A stretch of DNA of 64,000 bases from Nocardioides sp. T2.26MG-1 (GTDB taxonomy: Bacteria; Actinomycetota; Actinomycetes; Propionibacteriales; Nocardioidaceae): NCBI RefSeq assembly GCF_950101795.1, contig NZ_CATNLZ010000034.1:124001-188000 (forward strand). Reading direction: 5' to 3'. The notes beneath the pieces are model-generated. The model did not search any database and was not told where the DNA came from. It saw only the letters and a list, made by a program, of their open reading frames with translations. Positions within the stretch are counted from its first letter, which is position 1. The number at the start of each line of letters is the position of its first letter. Below, in pieces: positions 22,262-30,744 of this stretch. The position numbers were made by a program, and so were the translations under genes.

Positions 22262-23904
22262 CGGCCACCCTCCGTGCCGGTCGGAACGGCGGCCGGGCGG
22301 GCCGTGACCGGCTCCCGGCGTACGGCGCCCTCGGGGGCGAGCGGGAACAGCGACGCGAACCGCTCGGCGAGCGCGGTGATCGTCAGCGACGGGTTCACCC
22401 CGAGGTTCGCCGGGATGATGCTCGCGTCGGCGACGTACAGGCCGGGGTGCCCGAAGACCTCGTGCGAGGCGTCCACCACACCCTCGTCGGGCGAGGCCCC
22501 CATGACCGCACCGCCCAGGACGTGGGCGGTGACCGAGAGCCCGCCGAGGGTCTCGCCGAGCAGGTTCAGCGGCGTGCCGCACGAGGACTCGGCGAAGGCG
22601 CGCGTCACCCGGTTGGCCACCGGCAGGTAGCTCGGCGCCTGCCGCCCGGGGACCGCCCGCGACCGGAGCACGCGGCGCCACGGCCGGACCGGTGACCGGC
22701 GGCGCTCGAAGGCCAGCTCGTTGTCCAGGTGCTGCATGACGGTGAGCACCGTCAGCCGGCGCTCGAAGCCACGAGCGGCCATGGCGCGCAGCTGCGCGAC
22801 GGGCGAGGCGGCCAGCCGACCCAGGGTCCGGACCGCACGGCCGAGCCTGCGGTCACCGTCCACGATCGGCCCGACCTGCAGGCGCAGGTGCCAGCCGCCC
22901 ACGAACCGGTTCTGGGTGACGTGGGTGTCCGCGTCGGGGTAGAAGTCGCTGGAGATCGTCGGTCCGCGCGACAGGTCCTCGCCCGGCGGCTGCAGGATCG
23001 CGGTCAGCGCCTCGCTGTTGGTGCGCACCCGCCGGCCGAGCATCGGTGAGACGTGCGGCAGCGTGCCCAGCTCGTCGCGGCACCGGAACAGCAGGTCGAG
23101 CGTCCCGAGCACCCCGGCCGCGAGCACCACGCGGCGCGCCCGGATCGGCGCGATCGGCGTACGCCGCCACGGGTGGGCGACGCTGAGCTCGTAGCCGCCG
23201 TCGGGCAGCGGCCGGATGCCGGCCACCTCGTGCTCGGCGCGCACCTCGGCGCCGTACCGTTCGGCCAGCGGCAGGTAGTTGCGGGTGAGCTGGTTCTTCG
23301 CGCCGTACGGGCAGCCCAGCAGGCACTCGCCGCACAGGCGGCACCCGGTGCGGTCGGGCCCCTCGCCCCCGAAGAACGGGTCGGGCTCGGTGACCCCCTC
23401 GCGGCCGAAGTGGATCGCCAGCGGCACCGGACCGTACGTCGCCCCCGCGCCGACACTCGCGGCCGCGGCGGCGAGGTGGTCGTCCATCGGACCGCGGTGC
23501 GAGGTGACGACCCGGCCCAGCATGCCGGCGGCCCGGTGGAGGTGCGGCGCGAGCTCGGCGCGCCAGTCGGGGTTCAGCTGCGACCAGGCGGGATCGGCGT
23601 AGAAGCCCTCGCGCGGCTCGAGCAGCACCCCGGCCCACACGGTGGACCCGCCGCCGACCCCGCTCGCGCCGATGATCGCGACGTGGCGGAACACCCGCTG
23701 CCAGAAGAACCCGCGCAGGCCCAGGCCCGGCTGCCAGAGGTAGGCGCGCGGGTCCCGGCGGGCCCGCAGCAGGTCCGCGTCGGCGAGCCGGCGGCCCTTC
23801 TCGAGGACCAGCACGCGATGGCCGGCCTCGGTCAGCCGCAGCGCCGTGACCGCGCCACCGAAGCCGCTCCCCACCACGACCACGTCAGCGTCGAATCCCG
23901 GCAT
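22258..23904 (-). CDS. GMC-family (cholesterol-oxidase-like) flavoprotein oxidoreductase
   Basis: Protein of 548 aa. The N-terminal FAD site is DVVVVGSGFGGAVTALRLTE with VLEKGRR after it; GASGVGGGSTVWAGVLLEP is the second flavin loop, and the C terminus has VTAHVLGGAVMG and VNPSLTITALAERFA, the His/Asn active-site region of this family. A cysteine group, CRLCGECLLGCPYGAKNQ, occurs in the middle, as in several actinobacterial GMC/cholesterol-oxidase-like dehydrogenases. It probably oxidises a sterol or other alcohol. A near-perfect palindrome sits 3 nt before ATG 23904 and no good ribosome-binding site is seen, so the mRNA may be leaderless and repressor-controlled. Confidence 0.86.
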   Translation of the reverse strand: MPGFDADVVVVGSGFGGAVTALRLTEAGHRVLVLEKGRRLADADLLRARRDPRAYLWQPGLGLRGFFWQRVFRHVAIIGASGVGGGSTVWAGVLLEPREGFYADPAWSQLNPDWRAELAPHLHRAAGMLGRVVTSHRGPMDDHLAAAAASVGAGATYGPVPLAIHFGREGVTEPDPFFGGEGPDRTGCRLCGECLLGCPYGAKNQLTRNYLPLAERYGAEVRAEHEVAGIRPLPDGGYELSVAHPWRRTPIAPIRARRVVLAAGVLGTLDLLFRCRDELGTLPHVSPMLGRRVRTNSEALTAILQPPGEDLSRGPTISSDFYPDADTHVTQNRFVGGWHLRLQVGPIVDGDRRLGRAVRTLGRLAASPVAQLRAMAARGFERRLTVLTVMQHLDNELAFERRRSPVRPWRRVLRSRAVPGRQAPSYLPVANRVTRAFAESSCGTPLNLLGETLGGLSVTAHVLGGAVMGASPDEGVVDASHEVFGHPGLYVADASIIPANLGVNPSLTITALAERFASLFPLAPEGAVRREPVTARPAAVPTGTEGGR

Positions 23905-23907
23905 GAC

Positions 23908-23928
23908 CGTAACAGTAGTGCTGTCACG
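23908..23928. promoter_or_regulatory. Palindromic operator before the GMC oxidase
   Basis: CGTAACAG, a 5-nt centre TAGTG, then CTGTCACG: arms match at 7 of 8 positions. Size and symmetry suit a TetR-family repressor. It lies directly upstream of the GMC start codon, where bound repressor would block transcription. No regulator gene is adjacent; the nearest tetR-type gene is near 31 kb and its own candidate operator looks different. Confidence 0.5.
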
Positions 23929-23948
23929 ATCGGCCAGTCACCCGGGGA

Positions 23949-24689
23949 TCAGGCCTGGCCGGCCAGCCAGTCGGCGAAGGTCTGCGTGCCGCGCATCCCG
24001 TCCACCGTGGGGAGACTGCCGCCCCGGGCCATCGCCTTGCCGGCGGCGCCCGGGAGGCGCAGCTCGACGATCCGACGGCGCGCACCGCCGCGACGCCGCG
24101 CGACCTGGCGGACCAGGTCGGCCATCACCTCCTCGCGCGGGCCCGCCAGCTCCTGGTGGCCGACCGGCGAGCGCACCGCCAGCCTCGCCAGGGCGGAGCC
24201 GACCTCGCGGGCCGCCACCGGCTGCACCCGCCACGTGGGGACGAGGACGAGCCGTCCCGTCATGCGCTCGAGGTACTGGCTCGCGAACTCGTGGAACTGC
24301 GCCGAGCGCAGGACGGTGACCGGGATGTCCGATCCGGCCAGCACCTGCTCCTGACGCACCTTGCCCTGGTAGTAGCCGAACGGGACCCGGTCGATGCCGA
24401 TGATCGACAGCGCGACGATGTGCCCGACCCCCACCTCGCCGGCCGCCGAGAGCAGGTTCCTCGTCGTGGTCTCGAAGAACGCCTCGGACTTCGTGGCCCT
24501 CATGGTGGCGAGGTTGGTGGCGTCCACCACCGCCTCGGCACCGGCCAGGGCAGGAACCAGTCCATCCCCGGTGAGCAGGTCGACTCCCGTCGCGCGGGAG
24601 AGCCCGACCGGGTCGTGCCCGTCGGCCCGCAGGGCGTCCACCGTGTACCTCCCGGCAACGCCGCTGCCACCGAGAACCGCGACTCTCAT
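23949..24689 (-). CDS. NmrA/SDR-type NAD(P)-binding protein
   Basis: Protein of 246 aa of the atypical short-chain dehydrogenase group. The Rossmann glycines are at the start (MRVAVLGGSGVAGRYTVDAL), followed by DATNLATM, the YYQGK stretch (Tyr and Lys in the YxxxK arrangement) and a C-terminal FADWLAGQA. Members bind NAD(P) and act as redox sensors or as NADH-ubiquinone-oxidoreductase-like reductases; the substrate cannot be named. ATG 24689 is chosen over the ATG 15 nt upstream because AGGAGGAGG lies just before it. It is separated by 75 nt from the YciI-like gene upstream and probably co-transcribed with it. Confidence 0.8.
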   Translation of the reverse strand: MRVAVLGGSGVAGRYTVDALRADGHDPVGLSRATGVDLLTGDGLVPALAGAEAVVDATNLATMRATKSEAFFETTTRNLLSAAGEVGVGHIVALSIIGIDRVPFGYYQGKVRQEQVLAGSDIPVTVLRSAQFHEFASQYLERMTGRLVLVPTWRVQPVAAREVGSALARLAVRSPVGHQELAGPREEVMADLVRQVARRRGGARRRIVELRLPGAAGKAMARGGSLPTVDGMRGTQTFADWLAGQA

Positions 24690-24764
24690 GACCCTCCTCC
24701 TCACTCATCCGCACCGCCGGGCCCGCCCGCGAGTGACGGGCGGGCCACGGATCGAGCCGGTGGC

Positions 24765-25127
24765 TCAGGCGAGCCCGTCGAACGGGCGGACCTCGACCTT
24801 GCCGCGGCACGCCTTCGACCCCTCGGCCGCGAGGCGGAGCGCCACGTCCAGGTCCGGGGCGTCGATGACCCAGAACCCGCCGATGACCTCCTTGGTCTCG
24901 AGGTAGGGACCGTCGGTCACCATCGGCGTCTCACCCTGGCCGTCGACGACCGTGGCCGTCGACGCGGGGGCCAGCCCACCCGCGAACACCCAGTAGCCGT
25001 CGGCACGGAGACGGTCGTTGAAGGCGCCGGTGGCCTCGAACGCCGCCTCCATCTCCTCACGCGAGCCGTAGTTGCCGAACTCGTCCATCTCCGCCGGGCC
25101 GTGCACCGACAACAGGTAGTGCGCCAT
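24765..25127 (-). CDS. YciI-like (DGPF-domain) protein
   Basis: Protein of 120 aa with the YCII/DGPF pattern: MAHYLLSVHGPAEMDEFG at the start, then GLAPASTATVV, MVTDGPYLETKEVIGGFWVI with the DGP-type core, and APDLDVALRLAAEG. The family adopts a dimeric ferredoxin-like fold and often accompanies ECF sigma factors or small oxidoreductases; catalysis is not established. The start at 25127 follows GAGGAGGAGT. Its neighbour downstream is the NmrA-like protein. The role is unknown. Confidence 0.82.
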   Translation of the reverse strand: MAHYLLSVHGPAEMDEFGNYGSREEMEAAFEATGAFNDRLRADGYWVFAGGLAPASTATVVDGQGETPMVTDGPYLETKEVIGGFWVIDAPDLDVALRLAAEGSKACRGKVEVRPFDGLA

Positions 25128-25313
25128 CCCACTCCTCCTCGACTCGCGGCGGTCCCGGTGACCGCCGTACACCTTGCCGACGAACAGCATCGCTCCGATC
25201 CGACATCGTGGGCACCCCGACCGATGGACGACGGGTCCCGCGGTGCGGCTCGCGGGCTCCGGCAGCGCTACCTTGGCCCTGCCCGGTCCACGGCCTTCTG
25301 GAGGATGCCCGTC

Positions 25314-26180
25314 ATGGTGCGCATGGCTCCACACAAGGTCGTGCTCCACGGCCACGAGCTGTCGTACGTCGACAGCGGCGCCGGCCCGGTGGTGCTGTTC
25401 ATCCACGGGATCCTCGGCTCCCAGCGGCAGTGGGCCCACCTCGTCGACCGGATGGACGACGAGCACCGGGTGCTCGTGCCCGACCTGTTCGGCCACGGCG
25501 AGTCGGCGAAGCCGCTCGGGGACTACTCCCTGAGCGCGCACGCGGCCACCCTGCGCGACCTGCTCGACCACCTCGACATCGAGCGGGTCACGCTCGTCGG
25601 GCACTCGCTGGGCGGCGGCATCGCGATGCAGTTCTTCTACCTCTTCCCCGAGCGGGTCGACCGCCTGGTGCTGGTCTCCAGCGGCGGCCTGGGCCGCGAG
25701 GTCAACCTGATCCTGCGCGCCGCCACGCTGCCCGGCGCCGAGCAGGTCCTCGGCCTCGTCGCCTCCACCCCCGTGCTGTCGCGGGTCGAGACCCTGGGGC
25801 GGGGCGCGTCCAAGGTCGGCTGGCGGCCCGGCGCGGACGTCGGCGCGATCTGGCGCGGGTTCCGCTCGCTCGCGGACCGGGAGAGCCGGCGCGCCTTCCT
25901 CGCCACGACCCGGGCCGTGATCGACATCGGCGGCCAGAGCATCAGCGCCCACGACCACCTCGAGGGCGTGCTGCCGATCCCGACCCTGATCGTCTGGGGC
26001 TCCAAGGACCGGATGATCCCGGCCTGGCACGCCCTCAGCGCACAGCGGGCGGTCCCCGACTGTCGCGTCGAGCTGTTCGAGGGCGCGGGCCACTTCCCCC
26101 ACCTCGAGGACCCGGACCGCTTCGCGGACCTGCTCCGCGACTTCATCGCGGCCGGGGGCGACGAGGGACGGCGCCGATGA
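25314..26180 (+). CDS. Alpha/beta hydrolase
   Basis: Protein of 288 aa with a complete catalytic set: oxyanion region LFIHGILGSQRQW, nucleophile elbow VGHSLGGGIAMQ, acid in VWGSKDRMIP, and His in GAGHFPHLEDP. Architecture is that of epoxide-hydrolase or C-C hydrolase-like esterases; substrate not predictable. GGAGG at 25300-25304 precedes ATG 25314 by nine bases; an in-frame ATG at 25305 would overlap that site. Its stop overlaps the ATG of the following lipoprotein gene (ATGA). Confidence 0.88.
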   Translation: MVRMAPHKVVLHGHELSYVDSGAGPVVLFIHGILGSQRQWAHLVDRMDDEHRVLVPDLFGHGESAKPLGDYSLSAHAATLRDLLDHLDIERVTLVGHSLGGGIAMQFFYLFPERVDRLVLVSSGGLGREVNLILRAATLPGAEQVLGLVASTPVLSRVETLGRGASKVGWRPGADVGAIWRGFRSLADRESRRAFLATTRAVIDIGGQSISAHDHLEGVLPIPTLIVWGSKDRMIPAWHALSAQRAVPDCRVELFEGAGHFPHLEDPDRFADLLRDFIAAGGDEGRRR

Positions 26181-26629
26181 GGCGGCTGGCCGCCGCCGCG
26201 CTGACCGTCGCAGTACTGGCCGCCGGCGTCGGGTGCGGCAGCACCAGCAACGACGCCGCGCCCGACCCGACGCCGCCCGCGTCGTCGGACCCGTGGGCCG
26301 ACATCGACACGACCGTCCCGTCGGAGGACCCGGTCGGGACCGTGTACGGCTACGTCCAGGCGATGGCGGCCGGCGACGCGGAGCGGGCGTGCGAGTTCCA
26401 GTACCGCGGCACCTCGGACTTCGACGACGCACCCTGCGTGCTCGCCGACGAGCAGCCGGCCCGCGACGCCCGCCGGCCCGCGTCGACCTGGACCCGGCTC
26501 GCGGCGTACGAGCTCGAGGACTACCGGCCCAGCCAGGACGACCGCGGCTGGGTCGTGGCCCTGCCCGACGACCCGGTGGCCCAGTGGCGGATCCGGCAGG
26601 ACGACGCCGGCATCTGGCACATCGCCTGA
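26177..26629 (+). CDS. Putative small lipoprotein
   Basis: Protein of 150 aa. A signal peptide (RRLAAAALTVAVLAAGVGC) ends in a cysteine that could be lipidated, although the residues before it fit the lipobox only loosely. The mature part begins with a Ser/Asp/Pro-rich linker and then has a small domain, VYGYVQAMAAGDAERACEF, with a second cysteine pair, resembling SnoaL/DUF4878-like lipoprotein domains of actinobacteria. Translation is coupled to the hydrolase gene by a 4-nt overlap. It ends 6 nt before the convergent marR-type gene. Function unknown. Confidence 0.75.
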   Translation: MRRLAAAALTVAVLAAGVGCGSTSNDAAPDPTPPASSDPWADIDTTVPSEDPVGTVYGYVQAMAAGDAERACEFQYRGTSDFDDAPCVLADEQPARDARRPASTWTRLAAYELEDYRPSQDDRGWVVALPDDPVAQWRIRQDDAGIWHIA

Positions 26630-26635
26630 CGCGGC

Positions 26636-27130
26636 CTACTCGAAGAGGGCGGTCATCCGGCCCTCGGGGTCGAGTGTGGTCAGCAGCGCGTCCCCGATGT
26701 CGCGCAGCTGGTCGAGCTGCTCGCGGGTCAGGGGGTCGAGCACGTGGGAGCGCACGGTCTCGACATGTCCGGGAGCAGCGGCCACCACGGCGTCCCAGCC
26801 GGCGTCGGTGAGGTGGGCGTTGGTGGCGCGGCCGTCCTCGGGGCACGGCACCCGGACCACCAGGCCCCGGTCCTCCAGCCGCCGGACGACGTGCGAGAGC
26901 CGCGGGAGCGTGGCGTTGGTGCGCTGCGCCAGCGTCGTCATCCGCAGGGTCCGATCGGGCGCCTCGGACAGCATCGCGAGCACGAAGTACTCGAAGTGCG
27001 TCAGGCCGGACGAGCCGCGCAGCTGCGCGTCGAGTATGCCGGGCAGCAGCTCGACCACCGCCACCAGGCGCAGCCACGCGTCGCGCTCGGCCGGGTCGAG
27101 CCACCTGGTCTCCGCGGGCCCTGTCTCCAT
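26636..27130 (-). CDS. MarR-family transcriptional regulator
   Basis: Protein of 164 aa. The winged helix is visible as LTHFEYFVLAMLSEAP, LRMTTLAQRTNATLPRLSHV and RRLEDRGLVVRVPCPEDGR, the last being the wing with its conserved DGR. MarR proteins repress neighbouring genes until a small ligand or oxidant releases them. It is divergent from the F420-dependent reductase-like gene at 27236, and the 105-bp gap contains repeated palindromic sites that fit autoregulation and control of that gene. A Cys (VPCPE) lies in the wing and could be redox-sensitive (inference). Confidence 0.88.
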   Translation of the reverse strand: METGPAETRWLDPAERDAWLRLVAVVELLPGILDAQLRGSSGLTHFEYFVLAMLSEAPDRTLRMTTLAQRTNATLPRLSHVVRRLEDRGLVVRVPCPEDGRATNAHLTDAGWDAVVAAAPGHVETVRSHVLDPLTREQLDQLRDIGDALLTTLDPEGRMTALFE

Positions 27131-27147
27131 GTGCCCAGCCTAGCCGA

Positions 27148-27211
27148 TTAGTTGACGGAACAACCAAAGCCTGTAGAGTGTTAATTGAAGCGACAACCAA
27201 ATGGGTTGTCG
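27148..27211. promoter_or_regulatory. MarR-type operators and promoter of the reductase operon
   Basis: Two related 20-bp boxes, TTAGTTGACGGAACAACCAA at 27148-27167 and TTAATTGAAGCGACAACCAA at 27181-27200, are 33 bp apart, about three helical turns. The second overlaps a perfect 8-bp inverted repeat, CGACAACC/GGTTGTCG, at 27191-27211. A possible promoter lies in the first: TTGACG at 27152-27157, 16 bp, then TAGAGT at 27174-27179. A repressor on these boxes would cover both hexamers. The adjacent divergent MarR protein is the obvious binder. Confidence 0.65.
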
Positions 27212-27235
27212 AACCACGACCTCCAGGAGCACCCC

Positions 27236-27811
27236 ATGGCGAACCTCTCCATCCTCGGCACCGGCAACATGGGCCAGGCGATCGCGGCGATCGCGGCCAA
27301 GGGCGGGCACAGCGTGCAGCAGCTCGGCGCGAGCGACCTCGGCACCGCGGTGACCGGCGACATCGTCGTCCTCGCCGTCCCCTACCCGGCCGTGAGCGAC
27401 GTCATCGCCCAGCGCGGCGAGGAGCTCGCCGGCAAGATCGTCGTCGACATCACCAACCCCCTGAACTTCGAGACCTTCGACTCGCTCGTCGTGCCCGCCG
27501 ACGGCTCCGCGGCCGCCGTGATCGCCGAGGCCCTGCCCGGCTCGCGGGTGCTCAAGGCGTTCAACACCAACTTCGCCGGCACCCTCGCGGCCGGGACGGT
27601 CGGCCCGCTGACCACCACCGTGCTGATCGCTGGCGACGACGCCGACGCCAAGTCCGCGCTGGCGGGGGTCGTCACCTCGGGCGGTCTCCACGCCGTCGAC
27701 GCCGGCTCGCTCAAGCGCGCCCGCGAGCTCGAGGCCGTCGGCTTCCTGCAGCTCACGCTCGCCGCCAACGAGAAGGTCTCCTGGACCGGCGGCTTCGGCG
27801 TCGTCGCCTGA
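27236..27811 (+). CDS. F420-dependent NADP reductase-like dinucleotide-binding protein
   Basis: Protein of 191 aa with the N-terminal Rossmann fingerprint SILGTGNMGQAIAAIAA and the family block VDITNPLNFET, followed by SRVLKAFNTNFAG, all typical of the NADP oxidoreductase coenzyme-F420-dependent family. Members reduce NADP with F420H2 or act as NADPH dehydrogenases of unknown substrate. ATG 27236 follows CAGGAG. It is the first gene downstream of the MarR operator region and probably the regulated gene, followed after 38 nt by a hydrolase fusion gene. Confidence 0.83.
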   Translation: MANLSILGTGNMGQAIAAIAAKGGHSVQQLGASDLGTAVTGDIVVLAVPYPAVSDVIAQRGEELAGKIVVDITNPLNFETFDSLVVPADGSAAAVIAEALPGSRVLKAFNTNFAGTLAAGTVGPLTTTVLIAGDDADAKSALAGVVTSGGLHAVDAGSLKRARELEAVGFLQLTLAANEKVSWTGGFGVVA

Positions 27812-27849
27812 GCCCTCGACCCGACCGCCATGACCCCGGAAGAAGCCCT

Positions 27850-29004
27850 ATGACAGTCGAGACGTTCGCCCCGCCCACGGTCGCGACGTACGGCAGCACC
27901 GACCCGGCGGCTCCGCTGGTCGTGCTGCTGCACGGCCGAGGATCCGACGAGACCGAGATCCTCGGCCTGGCCCCGCACCTCCCGGCGGGACCGGCGTACG
28001 CCGCGGTCCGGGCGCCGATCGCCGAGGGTGGCGGCTACGCCTGGTTCGCCAACCACGGCATCGGGCGGCCGCAGGCCGACTCGCTGCGCGCCACGATGGA
28101 CTGGTTCCGCGGCTGGCTCGACGCGGCGGCCCCGGCCGGACGCCCCGTGGTCCTGGTCGGCTTCAGCGGCGGTGCCGCGTTCGCCGGCGGCCTCGTCCTC
28201 GACGAGCCCGGGCGGTACGCCGGCGCGGCCGTCCTCTACGGCACCCTGCCGTTCGACGCCGGGCTCGCCACCGAGCCCGGCCGGCTCGCCCACCTGCCGG
28301 TGTTCGTCGCCCAGGGCGAGGGCGACCACGTGATCCCCCGCGAGCTGCTGGACCGCACGTGGGACTACCTGCTCTCGGAGTCGGGCGCGCCCACGGTCGC
28401 CCAGCGCCAGCCCGGCGGCCACCAGCTCACCGCCCGCACCGTCCACGACCTCGGCGAGTGGATCGCCCACCGCCTCGCGTTCGTCGACCACCTCGGCGCC
28501 ACGCCGGCCGGACCGCCGTCGCGGCCGGCCTGGCCGACCCTCCCGTCCGGCGAGCTGCCCGGACGCGCCGGGCCCCGGCCGCAGGTGAGCTGGACGATCC
28601 CCCAGCAGCAGGAGTCGCAGAACGCCCCGGCCGACCTGCAGGAGCGGCTCTTCGAGGAGGTCCGCGGGCTGGCGGGCGTGGACGTCGGCCCCTCGCGCAT
28701 CTCGGTGCCCGGCGCGCGGGGCTTCACCCTGCGCGACGGCTCTGACGACGAGCAGGCGTGGCTCGTGCCGCAGGTCGGGGAGTTCGCCCACCTGCACCCG
28801 GCGTACGACGGCTCGCTGCACCTGGTGCTGCCGCCGGACCTGGCCGCCGACGTGTCGGCCAAGGGCTGGGGACGGCCCCACATGTGGGCCGGCACCCGCC
28901 TCTCCCCCGGCTTCGTGATGGTGCACGGCCCTCGGGACGAGGCCGAGCTCGCGGTCGTCCTCGGCATCGTCGCCGCCAGCCACGCCTACGCCAGCGGCCG
29001 CTGA
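27850..29004 (+). CDS. Carboxylesterase fused to a DUF5519 (luciferase-like) domain
   Basis: Protein of 384 aa with two parts. Residues 1-215 are a phospholipase/carboxylesterase-type alpha/beta hydrolase with LLHGRGSDETEI, nucleophile Ser106 in VGFSGGAA, Asp159 in GEGDHVIP and His191 in GGHQLTA. Residues from about 258 on (LFEEVRGLAGVDVGPSRISV to the end) match the DUF5519 family, annotated as luciferase-domain proteins, which usually occur alone. A Pro-rich linker joins them. No stop or good internal start separates the two, so this is one fused protein. GAAGAAG precedes the ATG. Likely co-regulated with the reductase by the MarR repressor. Confidence 0.8.
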   Translation: MTVETFAPPTVATYGSTDPAAPLVVLLHGRGSDETEILGLAPHLPAGPAYAAVRAPIAEGGGYAWFANHGIGRPQADSLRATMDWFRGWLDAAAPAGRPVVLVGFSGGAAFAGGLVLDEPGRYAGAAVLYGTLPFDAGLATEPGRLAHLPVFVAQGEGDHVIPRELLDRTWDYLLSESGAPTVAQRQPGGHQLTARTVHDLGEWIAHRLAFVDHLGATPAGPPSRPAWPTLPSGELPGRAGPRPQVSWTIPQQQESQNAPADLQERLFEEVRGLAGVDVGPSRISVPGARGFTLRDGSDDEQAWLVPQVGEFAHLHPAYDGSLHLVLPPDLAADVSAKGWGRPHMWAGTRLSPGFVMVHGPRDEAELAVVLGIVAASHAYASGR

Positions 29005-29007
29005 CGC

Positions 29008-30717
29008 TCAGCCGCTCGTCGGCACCGCGGTCCGCGGTCGCCGGCGCGCCGGACGCCGGATGACGGATCCGGGCTTGGACGCCAGCAGCGGGTCGAAGTC
29101 GTCGGTGATCGGCGTCAGGCTGGCCTCGTCGACGAACACCGCGCCGTCGCGCACCTCCTGGACCAGGTCCCGGCCGAGCACCGCACCGGCGGTGCCCATG
29201 CCGCCCCAGATCGTGGCGTTGATGCCGAACATGTGCTCGGTGCTCCCGCCGGCGAGGAACAGGCCCGGGATGTGCGTGGTGACCCGCGGCCGGAACGGGC
29301 CGAGGTTCTTCAGCAGGGGGGCGATGCCGTAGCAGGAGCCGCCGGTGCTCAGCGTGAACCGCTCCTGGGTGATCGGGGTGGACGCCTCGCAGAACACCAT
29401 CCGCTCCCGGAGGTCCGGGATCATCAGCGAAGCGGTGTCGAGCACCCGCTGGGCGAGCTCCTCCTTGAGCCGGCGGTAGCGCTCGTCGTGGCCGTAGCCG
29501 TCGCCCTCCCGGGGATCGGTCGCGACGTTCCAGAACCCGTGCTCCGCCGGCGCCCAGCTCACGAGCTCGAGCGTCGAGTAGCCCGGGGGCGCCGAGTGCG
29601 TCCCCTCGGGGTCCTTGGCCGTCGGGCAGCTGATGCCGACCGGCATCTTCTCCGGACAGCGACCGGCCGCGACCTCGCGGTAGTAGCCGTCGACGTCGTT
29701 GGTCGGCCACACCCACGCCAGCGGCGGGGTGTCCCGCTCGCGGAGGTCGACGTCGAGCGCGACGTACACCGCGAACATCGGCAGCGTCATCTCCAGGCCC
29801 TGCAGCCGGCGCCGCAGCCGACGGGTCAGGTGCTCGTCGCCGACCAGCTCGGCCCACGTCTTCTTGAAGTCCGCCGCCGAGACCACGGCACCGGCCCGGA
29901 TCTCCTCCCCACCACGCAGGCGTACGCCGACCGCTCGGCCGTCCTCGATCAGGATCCGCTCGACGCGGGCCTTGGTGCGGACCCGGCCGCCGTGGGTCGA
30001 GATCACGTCGGTGAGGTGGGCGCCGATGACCTGGCCGCCGCCGCGCGGGTAGTAGGCGCCGGCCTGGAGGTAGTGGTGCAGGAAGCCCGCGTGCATCGCG
30101 GTCGGCGTGCGGTGCGGCGGCCAGGTGTAGTCGCCGTTCTCCGCGAGGATCACCGCCTGGGCGTCGGCGCTGAGGCCGCACGCGGCCATCAGCGTCGTGA
30201 TCGGCCGGATCCCCCAGCGCAGCAGCGCGTAGGAGCGCCGGAGCCGCCGGTCGCCCGAGGCGACGGTCCGCATGATCGTGACGCAGCGGCGCAGCCCGCC
30301 CTCCTCGTCGGGGAACGCCGCGATCAGGCGGTCGAGGTAGGTGTCCCAGCCGGTCGGGGTCTGGAACGTCGTGCCCGGCACCATGATCTGGCAGTGGCCC
30401 TCCGGGCGCTGGCGGAGCCACTTGATCCGCTCGGTCAGCGCCAGGCCGGTGAGCGCGGTCTGCATCCGGCCGCCCGGGCCGCACTCGCCGACGTAGTGGG
30501 TGCCGACGTCGAACTCGAACTTGTTGCCCGCACGGCGGAACACCTGGGTGCTGCCGCCGACCACCTGGTTGGCCTCGAGCACCAGCACCTTCCGGCCGTT
30601 GGCCGCGAGGTAGGCCCCGCAGGTGAGGCCACCCGGACCGGCGCCCACCACCACGACGTCCCAGGTGTCGTGACCGCCGTCGGTGCTGGGCGTCGGGGGC
30701 GTCGCGGTCTGCGTCAT
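29008..30717 (-). CDS. Phytoene desaturase/retinol saturase-like FAD oxidoreductase
   Basis: Protein of 569 aa of the CrtI/RetSat-type flavoprotein family. FAD-binding motif VVVVGAGPGGLTCGAYLAAN is near the N terminus, followed by VLEANQVVGGSTQVF; YYPRGGGQVIGAHLTDVI and the C-terminal GLFLAGGSTEHMFGINATIW complete the family signature. The reaction is probably reduction, desaturation or isomerisation of a hydrophobic polyene or lipid. No phytoene synthase is near, so carotenoid synthesis is not indicated. It follows a TetR gene on the same strand, with a near-perfect palindrome between them, so it is likely the repressor's target. Confidence 0.83.
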   Translation of the reverse strand: MTQTATPPTPSTDGGHDTWDVVVVGAGPGGLTCGAYLAANGRKVLVLEANQVVGGSTQVFRRAGNKFEFDVGTHYVGECGPGGRMQTALTGLALTERIKWLRQRPEGHCQIMVPGTTFQTPTGWDTYLDRLIAAFPDEEGGLRRCVTIMRTVASGDRRLRRSYALLRWGIRPITTLMAACGLSADAQAVILAENGDYTWPPHRTPTAMHAGFLHHYLQAGAYYPRGGGQVIGAHLTDVISTHGGRVRTKARVERILIEDGRAVGVRLRGGEEIRAGAVVSAADFKKTWAELVGDEHLTRRLRRRLQGLEMTLPMFAVYVALDVDLRERDTPPLAWVWPTNDVDGYYREVAAGRCPEKMPVGISCPTAKDPEGTHSAPPGYSTLELVSWAPAEHGFWNVATDPREGDGYGHDERYRRLKEELAQRVLDTASLMIPDLRERMVFCEASTPITQERFTLSTGGSCYGIAPLLKNLGPFRPRVTTHIPGLFLAGGSTEHMFGINATIWGGMGTAGAVLGRDLVQEVRDGAVFVDEASLTPITDDFDPLLASKPGSVIRRPARRRPRTAVPTSG

Positions 30718-30744
30718 GGCGGTCGCTTTCGGAAGAAGAGACGT

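Noticed and set aside
29008..30717. Carotenoid biosynthesis locus
   Set aside because: The CrtI-like flavoprotein stands alone; no phytoene synthase, cyclase or prenyltransferase is nearby, and the RetSat-like branch has other substrates.
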